This document shows positions 1 to 10,176 of a stretch of 64,000 nt of DNA, piece by piece. Source of the stretch: Chalara sp. BL73 (Eukaryota; Ascomycota; Leotiomycetes; Helotiales); contig CAKJVC010000117.1 of the NCBI GenBank assembly GCA_918026815.1, positions 1 through 64,000 of the forward strand. Direction: 5' to 3'. The position numbers and the translations under genes are program-made. Under the pieces are notes generated by a model. The model saw only the letters and a list, made by a program, of their open reading frames with translations. It did no database searches and was not told the origin of the DNA. How positions within the stretch are numbered: position 1 is the first letter of the stretch; each line of letters begins with the position of its first letter.

Positions 1-1092
1 AAAAAGTCACTGAACCGACTTCTAGTATAATTGAGTTACAGCGGATCTTTTTCCAATTTTACTAAAGTCTTTTAGGCTCTAGCCAGCCATTTTCTCGAAA
101 AGCATCATTAATACAGCCACGGGTAAATACCGTAGCAGGAAATGCGAAATTGTAAATTAAAAAAAAAGTTGAGCGATTTTTGGTGAAAAAGCGAAAGCCT
201 GGTATAATAGCAATAGTAGCAAAAGTTGTTGTGTTTATTTAAAGATTAGCACCAGGAACTTTACCGAATGCAAAATGACGGAACTTTTATCTAAAGTAAA
301 TTAAAGAAACAGAAAGGAGAACATGGAAGAATTAACCGATATCGTATCTGGCGTTGGTGAGGCAATTGTGTCTGATAGCTCCTTTCCCATGTCGCTGTAT
401 CCGCTTCGTAACCTCCTCAAGGCGACACCTATACAGTGGCTGAGGAGCAACCTAAGGAGCAAAGCTAACATCACTGACTTTGTTCGATGCAAGATTGCGG
501 CAACTGGGCTGGACGGTGGGATGCTATAGTATGCTCTCGCATCTGGAGCTCACAAGGTCGCTAGGAAAGATGGTCTGGATAGGATCGTCGCTCTCACTGC
601 TGACGCCATCTTCATCTTGCGACTCCGGAATTCACCGTGCGATCAAGCTTCCATACAATCTTTGTATGATATGCCATAGTGATTAAACTAGCACCACGTA
701 AAAATAAAGTAGAAGCAAAGTCAATAATAGTCGACTAGCTTCAAGCGCTTTCAATGTGAGCGTATTCAGAAAAGACTTTAATTAAAGTTGATAGTCTAAG
801 AAAGTTGGAAATAAAATAGATGTCACTGCTAAAAGAGCTAATATAAGTGCGAACTTAGTATATCCTTAATAGTAAACTTACACGCAGCCTTAAATTATGT
901 ATCCAACCAAAAGTAAGTGCCCAAAAATAGTCGACAAAAGATCAGACTTGAATAACAATTTTTATGCTTCTTTGTTCTAAGCCGTATTTATTTTTTCGAA
1001 TTCTAGATATATAGAACTGCTTTTCGTTTGTTCACGAAATACCACCAAAAATAAACTAATTGAGCGCCGCCAAATATTATGATTAGTGCTGC
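1..1092. other. AT-rich stretch, no gene recognised
   Basis: Only short open frames (for example 323-529 plus) that match no family I know. The sequence is AT-rich with scattered stops in all frames. Nothing else supported. Confidence 0.5.
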
Positions 1093-2419
1093 TTATATCT
1101 GAACTGGAAAAAAGTCCAATTCTTTATTATTTTTATAGCGGATAAAAGTCCCAGCAATAAAAAAGCCGATAAAGTTAAAAATACTTGCGACTGCTTGTGC
1201 CATGCCGAGTCGAGCACTAAAAACCTTGCGATTAAAACATACAATCGAGAAAATGCTAGCAGGTAAAAGCACTAAAAGTCCAAAAAAAAAGCTTATTAAA
1301 AATGTTTGTCAGTTATATAGTGTTTTATAATATAGATGTTTCGTTTTTACTTTCGCCCCAAAGAACGCAAAAGCTTAAGAAACCGGCAAAGTTCTTTACA
1401 CTTATCTACATGAAACAAATAGCACTACTTGCGTATACAGCGAAAATCCAAGACACTATAACTCCTGTATATGCTGAAGTGAAAACAGCTAAGAACCTCT
1501 CTAAAATTGATGCTGCCTGGGAAATTATGAGTGTCTGGGAAGCCCCAGATTGAGATACGTCTAAATAAGTCCTAGCAAAGGTTGGAATGTAGTGGTATGG
1601 TACCCGGTAAGCCATGCTTATTGTGGACATTGCGGTGGTAAAGGTCCAGAATGGAATATCCCTAAGTGCAGTCTTATCCCACATCTTTCTTTTGGTTCCG
1701 TCACAAATCTCACCTGTATTAGATGTGCGCCACAAAATAAGAGGAAATGCGATTGCATAAATGCCAAGCATCGTGAATGCCATAGTGCGAGCGGTCCAGG
1801 GAAAACCTAATCGTTCGATTGATAGTGTGAAGATCAAGCCATAAAGTATAGCCCCTTTCCCTTTAGGTTTTAGCTCTCCTTTGTAGATCCAACCCTTCTA
1901 GTCTGACTCACCGATTGGTGTTCCACAATAGACAATTGCCAAAGCAAGCGCCCTCCTTTGCCTAAAGGACCGGGTAATAAGAGCCAAAGTCGGAACATAT
2001 AGTATTCCCGACCCCAGACCAGAACAGACACCCTGGCACATAAGTACCTGCCAGAATTCTTTTGCAAAAGAGACCAACATCGCTCCAGACACGCTGAGGA
2101 ACGTACCAAGAAAGAACAGCGATCGATAATAGCCAAGGTCAAAAATTGGACCCGACACTATTCTGACAAGTATAAGTAGAGTCGACTGGGTTGATCCGAT
2201 CCATGAGATTATTGCTGGGCTGGAGTGAGGGAGATGTTCCGTAGAGTAGTACTCCTGGAATGAGCCCCAAACCGAAGGGTAACCCCATAAATTGAAGAAA
2301 ACCAAAGAGGATCCTAGAACTTGCAACCAGGCTCGACAACCGCCATCAGTGGCAGTCGAAGATGGAAGCGATGGGAGGACCTCAGTCAACTCTAAGGAAA
2401 CCTCAGACCTTCTGTCCAC
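1093..2419 (-). pseudogene. Monocarboxylate-type MFS transporter, degraded
   Basis: Membrane transporter of the major facilitator superfamily, monocarboxylate-porter-like branch common in fungi. The N-terminal exon carries the family signature DGGCRAWLQVLGSSLVFFN, then SWIGS, GPIFDLGYYR and the QGVCSGLGSG helix. A canonical intron (1855-1911, GTGAGT donor, CTAAAAC branch) joins GTPI to GAILYGLIFTLS. The second block (1351-1854) covers the middle helices, and the last block ends with ARLGMAQAVASIFNFIGFF and a stop at 1093-1095. Damage: a TAG (about 1408) replaces an expected Trp in a helix, and the T9 homopolymer at 1282-1290 puts the last block one base out of frame with the best intron model (1292-1350). 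No ATG is visible in frame near 2419, so the true start is unknown. Substrate cannot be inferred. Confidence 0.75.
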
Positions 2420-3770
2420 GTCTCTTCTAGGGTTTCCAACTCTTGATGGCTCTGTGTGCTCCGTATCTTTAGGTGAAAATATTTTTGTATATCACTTTAG
2501 AATCAGAAAGAAGATAAATATGAAAGCAGTTGGTTTTGCGATCTGTATAACGAGAAATAGAGCGATTAATAGAATTGGCCATGAGCTTGACCCTGATCAA
2601 CGCCCGTTCTTTTGAAATTCAGAATAAAAGGGGCGCTTTGCCATTAAGAGCCTATATCAAGACAAAGCAAGCTAAAATGTAACCACCGGATTGTTAAGCA
2701 ATAAATCCGCAATTTGGTGTAGAATCAGGCACTCTGACTGCATGGATTCGGGACCTAACTTTAGGGGTTTTCTCAAGCGCCACAAGTATCGACCTTAACA
2801 GAGATCCGCTGGCTAAACTGTTTCGCGTCTAGCTTCCCGCTTGTCTCGGACAGCATGCAAAGGTCTTAGAGAAAGGCTAGTGCAATTCGGAGCTCGGACG
2901 GGACTTGTCCGCAACTGCGTTGTCACCCACCGTAGGTGTTGTGATCGATCCAGGAAATAAGTGTACGGCAAGAAATGGATGGAGAAGGGAGATGTGCGAT
3001 CTCTAATTGATTGATAATCCATGCCATTCCATGCATTTATAGGTGGGAGGAGCCTCCATTATATGCTCCAGCCCAGGCGTCTAGCTTGTGGACCGAAATT
3101 TTTTGATACTTCGTTGGTATGTGGATCTGAAAGAGGCCGAAGAAAGAGGCGGGTAGGTCTGGCCCTCTGCGGTTATAGGTTTAGGTCACTAGGCGAGTCG
3201 AACTGCGAATTCTGATATCGGTTCTCAAGGACCTTCTTAAGATGTTAAAATTTAATGTGATGCTGCTTTTATCACCACGTCATTCTTGAGTGATATCATA
3301 TTTGTGACTATTTAGATTTTTGGCTCTGGGAGTTAAAGAGAACAGAATCAGTGCTTAATTTGATCACATCACGGCTAAGAGATAGGTTATCGAAGAAAGA
3401 TGCTATCTTAAACATCCTAGGTAAACCTCAAGTTCCACCTAGAATCTCAGGTTGACCAGATTAAATTCTCGCGGCCGAATGATCAATTCACGGGTCGGCC
3501 ATGTTAAAATCCCATACGAAGTACACATACAATATAACACACACAGTCGTTGCAAGTATATGACACACAATGTCACATGCTATTTAGATCACCCACCCTC
3601 TACAAACCAATTGAATGGGCACAACCCTCTGTGGCCAACTCCTCGCTCCGCTAATTGAGTGAGCCGTTACAAAATTCGCCGCACCTACACCAGCGAGGTA
3701 AAAGCGTTTAATTCCGTAGCGGAGTATATTACGAAATTATTTCCTTTGATTTGTCTAGTTTATGTTTCGG
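2420..3770. other. Intergenic, no gene recognised
   Basis: Base composition is closer to normal genic sequence than the AT-rich blocks, but the open frames are short and unrelated to families I know. It contains the 3' flank of the Zn2Cys6 gene that ends at 3771. Confidence 0.4.
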
Positions 3771-5435
3771 CTAGGAGAAACACAAGTTCAACTCCTTTCT
3801 CTTCATCACATAATCCAATCCCTGCGGCCCAAAGGCCCTCGGATCACTATCCCCCCACAAATATTCAAGTAATTCTATCCCCCCCTTCACACTCCTCATC
3901 TTATACCTACTCTTCTCAAACGCCTCCCTTAACATCTCCCTCTCCTCATCTTTCTGCAAACATGACCCGATCATCATCACTGGCCATAAAATTATGCCTT
4001 CCAGTCGTGACGAAGAAAGAGATAGAAGGAGTGGAAAACATATTTCAGTACGGATTTCAATTTCAGAGAGAAGAGACGCGCTGGTTGGGAAGGGGTGGAA
4101 GAAGGAATGGAGATAGATGAGGAGGGCGTTTTGGTAAATTATTGCAGCCGTTACGCTCTCAATTGTCATATCTGACCCTGCAGGCTTCCAGTCGCGGAGC
4201 TTAGATTCGAGGACTTCGTATCTGGCATACATTTCGGGGGTAGGAATAGGGCTTGAGTCTTCGGGCAATCGATGAGCAATAAGAGATGAGATCATGGGAA
4301 TGAATTCAAAAACGCCATGTCCACACCCGAAAAATATTCCGTAGCTGGAATATTGCCTCAATCCCTCTAAGTCGCCAAGGAAAGAATCTAATTCGATAAC
4401 GGTGTGGGAAGAAAGGTTCCCGCGTGGAGTTACAGAGGCAGCGAGGGCGCGGTAAGAATACATTTCCAAGAGGAATCCCCAGAGAGAGAGATTATCGGGA
4501 TTTGAGAGGAGGGAGGGCGAAGCGAGGATGTTGAGGACTAGATGTCGGCTTGCGATTAAGTGATGGAGGATTGTGGAGTGTGAAGACCCCGAGATAATCT
4601 ATATGTAGTTAGGATGAATGAGGCTGTGCAATGAGGGAAGCAGAATGAGACCCACATCAACTATGCAAAGGAGTAAGGTGACGAGAAGTAAGTGCAGTGT
4701 TTCCCTTCCATCTCCAGGAGTACTGTTGGATAGGACTATCTGGAGATCACGAAGCACAAATGAATAATGCGACCAAGTGGCTGAGATAATGGCCGCGTCA
4801 ACCGCTTCATCACAACAGAAATGCGCGCCTGAAAGTGCCAATACGCAATTCATGACAAGCTCATTTGAGAACGCCAGTGGGAGGACATAATATACAAAAG
4901 GATTCTTCGAAATGGGAGCAATACCAAGTTGGTTGGATGCTTGAGAAAGGTATCGGTCGAAGAGGAGGCGGGAGCTGGACGTTAAGAGGGAATCCCGGGT
5001 GTAAGGAATGCTCCATTGGAGATACCAGACTCTGGCTGTTGTTCCTGGATGGGAGGATGAAGACTGTGTGGATTTATTTAAGGTCTGGAGGCTTGATATT
5101 CCGTTTGATGCTGAGCCAAGGATTAGGCGAGTCGTAGGTGATTTTATGGGTGTTTCGAAATCGGTGTGTTTCGGAAGGCTCACCTCTTCCTGGACTTCCG
5201 GAGAAGGCCACGAGCACTGAACTTTTCTTTTGTCGCAATTGCGGCATATAGGCGCTGTTTCATCACATTTCTTGCGTCTTGATCGGCATGTAAGACAACC
5301 AGACTTGGAGCGTGGAAAGTTGCGTCGAATCCGAGGCTTAACTTTTCTAGAGGTCGGAGATGAGAGAGAAAAGGGTGGTTGTTGAAGCGTAGACTGAGGG
5401 GTCTGTGTTGTCTGAGCTGTTGGAGAATTCTGCAT
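3771..5435 (-). CDS. Zn2Cys6 transcription factor with fungal_trans_2-type regulatory domain
   Basis: Nuclear DNA-binding regulator. Model: 5435-4656 joined to 4598-3771 across a 57 nt intron (4599-4655: GTGGGT donor, CCTAAC branch, ATAG acceptor), giving 535 aa with no frame break. Residues 47-74 form the binuclear zinc cluster, C-x2-C-x6-C-x6-C-x2-C-x6-C, inside GCLTCRSRRKKCDETAPICR. A basic, Ser/Pro/Thr-rich N-terminus precedes it. The C-terminal ~350 residues look like the helical regulatory domain of the fungal_trans_2 group (LSGAHFCCDEAVDAA, then LLCIVDIISGSS across the splice). I chose the ATG at 5435: the longer frame up to 5546 has only a non-ATG start. It is divergent from QCR8 with ~490 bp between starts. 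Target genes unknown. Confidence 0.88.
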
Positions 5436-5922
5436 GAAAAGCGCAATCTTCTCCAATATAGAACTAGAGTAAAGTACTAAAAAGGAACTACAAATTAGAG
5501 AAGTTTGAAGCTTGTTCAATGAAAATGAGGAAAGCAGCGGAAACACGAGTAAGATCTGGTTCTCCGCATCATTTAGTCGATGCCGCTATCGAAGCGCGTT
5601 TTCTTATCTAAGCGCATTCGTCTTACTAAACGAAGTTAGATCCAATTTTTAAGCGAAAGTATCTTTTTCCTCCAAACAGACTTCCCATAGCCGAATTAAG
5701 TTAAAGCCGTCCACGATTGCTTTTGGCCATATAAAATCACCCGTACATTCACACGACACACCCGTAAATTCAGATGTCGGACTGCTCTGGTCCCTGACGA
5801 TCTCCGTGCCGCTTGGCAAGATATAGACTATAAAATGGCCACTGCCCATTCACTTTAGTATCGAAGTAGCTTTCAGTTCAACTAATATACCCTTCATTTT
5901 TAGCGAATATCGAAGGGTTGAA
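5436..5922. promoter_or_regulatory. Shared divergent promoter region
   Basis: This 487 bp interval separates the start codons of two divergently oriented intact genes, so it must hold both promoters. I see no confident operator or TATA site. Confidence 0.4.
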
Positions 5923-6448
5923 ATGGAATACAATCCCAACCCAAACGTCCGTCCCGGGATGTACGTTTAACTTGCCCAATACCTTTTAAGGTTGATTCTT
6001 AGAATTACCAACTCACTGTCCTCAAACTCAGACGTCCTGTGCTCTGCTGGGGCCATGAAAGTAATTTTCCACATTCCTTCCTTTCATTTAGTCCTTTCAC
6101 ACATTGAGCTTCCTACAGCTAATCAACTTCGTCATTATAGAATTGCCCAAACAAGTAGACATCGCCACCTACTCCCTCTCTCCCAACCGGCAGCGGCCTC
6201 TAGCAGGAGCATTGCGGAATTTAGTCTTCAATACTACTCGACGGATACGCGGTCAGATTTTCTATGTTGCGCCGCCTTTAATAGCAGCTTATTTGCTTCT
6301 TGAATGGATGGAGAAGAGGTACGAGCCCATACTTTCTGTTGGGAGCGGCTGGGTAGATGAGTTGAGACAATTTTTAATTCTTATAAACAGGAATAAATAT
6401 TTGAATTCGAAGGAGGGGAGGCTGGTGGGTGAATGGCCGGCAAATTAA
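5923..6448 (+). CDS. QCR8: Cytochrome b-c1 complex subunit 8 (ubiquinone-binding protein QP-C type)
   Basis: Small single-helix subunit of mitochondrial complex III. The family core YSLSPNRQRPLAGALRN is followed by FNTTRRIRGQIFYVAPP, a membrane segment and NKYLNSKEGR. Proposed exons are 5923-5960, 6032-6060, 6141-6318 and 6391-6448, summing to 303 nt and 100 aa, the usual family length. Introns: 5961-6031 (GTACGT..CAG), 6061-6140 (GTAATT..TAG) and 6319-6390 (GTACGA..CAG). The second exon supplies the Trp-Gly (CWGHE) expected just before the LPKQ segment, which supports the split N-terminus. The last intron rejoins EKR to NKYLNS. Exons 1 and 2 are inferred from splice logic and are less certain than exons 3 and 4. 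Whether this is the only QCR8 copy cannot be told here. Confidence 0.82.
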
Positions 6449-7079
6449 TATACTTTGCTAGAGAGCTTTGCTTTGAATATCGAGGGATTATCAATTAGTT
6501 GGAGTTCTGTATTGTCGTTAATGGTGATAAAAGGAGACTCATTCAAGTGTAAACAAGACGAATCTGGCCATTTCAGTGTTCTTAAGTGTTGTAGAACTTT
6601 TTGAATACACGTGCTTGCGATGGCGATGAGCTTGTGAATGCTAATTCAGGCAGGTTCTAAACAGAATCGTTTTGGGCGGACCTATCCCACCTAGTATCTG
6701 GGCGACCCCCTCTACCCTATGCTTACATTTCTGGTATTTCGTGCCTGGTGCGGCATCCTTCCAAGCTTTTACTCGCCTTCAAGTAAGCCATGACACATAT
6801 ATATCATAGTATAACAGCATTATATTTAACCATTTTCTTTCAACTAGCACCTACAGTATGGGTACCATTTACCCAATCGCAATGATCCCGACTCCCTACA
6901 GTTTCCGATCGCGTTAATTGTAGGAGTGAGTGGGTTCGGGAGATCTTTTAGAAAATTCTCAATCATTCTCGCATGGTCAGCGAGGCGTCAATTTTCCGTG
7001 GGTTTATGTGGTCTTGAAGTTGCCGTTCGACTGGTCGGAAGTTGGAACACCATGTCATGCTTGCGATGAATAAAACTAT
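6449..7079. other. Intergenic, no gene recognised
   Basis: No open frame matching a known family. Follows the QCR8 stop and ends at a dispersed repeat. Confidence 0.4.
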
Positions 7080-7200
7080 AAGTGTTGGTATGCCCCTCCC
7101 TTACTTTCCACGGGGCAACGGGCGTAGCTCTATAGGCCCCGCTCTTGCTCTTGATGGATATGGTAATTGTTATTGTATTAGGTTCTAGTAGTAGTAGTAG
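7080..7200 (+). repeat. Dispersed repeat, copy A
   Basis: About 115 bp, beginning TGTTGGTAT and containing TTTCCACGGGG, GGCGTAGCTCTA and CTCTTGCTCTTGATGGATAT, recurs in the same orientation at 47340-47460. The two copies differ by small indels and substitutions. It may be the end of a transposon LTR. Here it is followed by a short TAG trinucleotide run. Confidence 0.75.
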
Positions 7201-7399
7201 TTTATTGCGCCCGGCTAAGCCTAAAGGGCCCTATTCTATATTACATAATACACTTTCTTCAGTGTTCCTAATGCCTCCTGAAGCCCATACAAAACTGCTT
7301 CTATTTATATTTTCCAATTTCAGTAACACATATTCAACGTGGTTTTGTGCGTAGTTAGTAGCAAGTTAACTTAAAGTTTATTCTTTCAAATGTTCAATG

Positions 7400-9010
7400 T
7401 TTTATTGTTGGCGACTAAAGCGAGACCTGCTAAAAACACGAAAGTGCTAAAAGTTAGTCGAAGTAAAAAAATAAAATAGGATTCACTGTTGTAACGTATT
7501 GACTGTTTGTTTTATTTCTATGTTTAAACGTTCTGTAGCAATAGCGAACTTAATCGTTGTTCGAACCGCGTTTATATTTAGTGTTTATATTTCTGGATCA
7601 AATAAAGCTTTTTTTTTTAAAATAAAAAAAAAAGTTGCTTTTTTTTGTGTTCGTTAGTGCTAGCATTTGCGTTCGATGTGCGTTTTATTTCGTGCATCGA
7701 AAAAAAAAGTGCTTAACAGTTTTTGTTGCTTGTCCGCAAACATATTAGTCAGATTTCGCTGTTTTAATCCGGTGAAAATATTCGTTTAGTTGTATTATTT
7801 CTGTACGAAACTGTGCTAAAACGTTCGCTTTTTTCCGCTTAAAACCGTCGTATAAAATACGAGTATATTTTTTTAGCAGTGCAGTGTTTATTTTTTTGGA
7901 ATACTTTTCTACTTCGTTTAGTAGTGCTTTTATTGCTTTTTTTGCTTTTTTTTTGTTAATAGTTGTAAATTTAGTTTAGTAGTATTGCTTTTGCGGTGTT
8001 CGGTTTAGCTCGGTAGCTTGTTGTGCGGCTTTTTTTGATTTTTTGCCAAGCTTAACGCTTTTTTAAAACGGAATTTATATTATCGAAATAAAATTGCTTT
8101 TTTTTTTTAGCGCAAACGCTACTTTGTAAATTTTTTTAATACTGGTTTATTCTGATTAATATTTTAGTTAGTTCGTTGTTAGCAAAGCTTTTTAGTTGTT
8201 TAAAATAATCGTAGTCTGTTTTTTTACTAAATATAGCGGTAAGCGATTAATTGCTATCGCAATTGCGGCGAGTTCAGCCGTGTACGGGTTTTGCTTCGTT
8301 TTTGCTTTTAGCGTAACTAAGTATACAGTCGGTTTTTTACTTGTTACAATGCCGAAAATGTCGTAAATAGCTTTTCTTATTTTTACTATTTTTTTTTTCG
8401 CGAACAAGCTTGTCGCAATTCGAATGCCGCAAATAGTGTTCGCAATGTTAGTAGTTTTTTTTGCTCCGAAGTCGATTGTAGCGGAAAGCCGTTTTTTTTA
8501 CAAAGCGATTATATAAGGCTGAATAATTTTTATTTTATTTGTTAGCATGTTTTAATGCGCACAAGCTATTTTTTGCAATAGTAACGTGAATCTCCGGAGT
8601 GTTTTAGTGTTTAGTTTCGATATCGAATTCGTTTCGAAAAGCGTGCAAATATTGACTCACAACTTCGTAGCTCTCGCTGCAAACCGCTCGCTTACTGTAC
8701 ATATACTAGCTTCGGCTTTTGCAACTGCGGTAGCGACGGTTCGGAAAGCTCCTGTAATAGCCTGTGCTCCGATTCTTTGTATTCGATTCATTAAGGTCAT
8801 GCCTTTGTGTCCGCAAGCATACATCTACACATTTGAAGCGTAGTCCACGACTAGCGTTACCGTCGCTTCAAACAACTGCTTTGCAGTTGAGGGAAAGACC
8901 AGCCGCAGTCGTTTTAATGCCATCGCGGCAAGAAGGCCCTTGGTTGTTGCTTTCCCGATGTGCTGTAGTTTCGTTGCTGACGTTACTGGCGCATCAGAAA
9001 TCTAGTCCTA
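7400..9010 (-). mobile_element. Tad1-like non-LTR retrotransposon remnant (ORF2 C-terminal part)
   Basis: Read on the minus strand from about 9000 downward, translation gives the post-reverse-transcriptase region of Tad1-clade LINEs: KATTKGLLAAMALKRLR, TLVVDYASNV, NRIQRIGAQAITGAF, TVATAVAKAEA. It continues to an RNase H segment at 8407-8192 with QNPYTAELAAIA. Between NV and MYACG a TAG stands where Trp is expected (TGG to TAG), typical of RIP. The lower part (7400-8190) is very AT-rich and untranslatable. The reverse-transcriptase core and ORF1 are missing. Confidence 0.82.
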
Positions 9011-10176
9011 ACCCTTACCTAAGGGTTGGACCGGTTGGGGAAGAATCTGGCTTGTAACCGAGAGCCATTGCCTCGTGCATGACTCTGTTACACATGTAAC
9101 TCCTGGCCTACAGTCATTGCAAATCACCTAGGACCATAGAGTCTGGCAAAGAAATTGAAAGGCCTCATTTCTCCAGCTTCTGGAGGGGGAATTGAATGCT
9201 TCATGGGGACATGGCTTATGAGTCTTCTGTGTCAGAACCGACCTACAGACACAGGATAACTCCAGGACGCTCTCGATCCTGCTTCGGCTGTGCGTATCAG
9301 GCTGTCTTGTGGCCGGGACTATGCACTGCGGGCCACACCAGCTTGGGACAATTAAATATTTACACATATCACCATTAAATAAGCTCCTGCCCTCCCACCT
9401 ATCTGGCCTACGAACACAATCTTAACACATCCCCGATATCGAATTCATAAATCGCACGCACTCTAGAACTTAAACACTCAAATTCGCAGAGCAAGAGGCG
9501 TTTTGTAAATCCACCGCGTTACGCCAGCCCGCATTACACCACGACTTACGGTATTTTGCTTTAAAAGTATTTGTACAATGCTAAGAAAAAAATGATACTT
9601 TGCTTGTTAACTACGTTACCTTATCATGGCGCATAACACACTGTCTGGTCCAGTTTTTTCCTACCCTTTTTACATCTTTTTTCCTCCTCAAAGGCTCTTG
9701 ACCGCTTTACTTATTGAACGCATGTGCTTTTCGCTCAAATATTTGATCCTTTTAATGAGAAGCTCTACCTGCAAGTTGGATAGACTCTGCAGAGTCCAAA
9801 GCTACCTGATATGTCAGGCCTCCAGAAGCCTAATGTAACCCTGTACTGTAGTTTAATCCACATCATACACCAGCAACTCCCACCAGCACGAACAAGTAAA
9901 GGATCTGCTCCTTGTGACTTTTAATTTGAGCCAGCCATAGACTGTCGCTCGAGGTCTGCGAAGCACTCATGATGCTTTCCATTGCTGCCACCACACTGCC
10001 TATCCAAGCTAAGCAAGGAGCCCGTTCTGTCAGGATGACTACTAATATCAATTCTCGAGGCTACAGGAAGAATATACTTTACTATTTATTGCTCTGTTCT
10101 CTTAAGGACAAGTCATAAAGAATTGCAGACTCGAGGTTTGGCCACATAGCGGCAATAGAAGGCATAACCTGAAACA
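9011..10176. other. No gene recognised
   Basis: Short frames on both strands without recognisable families. Sits between the LINE remnant and the calpain pseudogene. Confidence 0.35.

Noticed and set aside
1302..1810. Plus-strand frames over the MFS transporter
   Set aside because: Antisense to clear transporter motifs on the minus strand.
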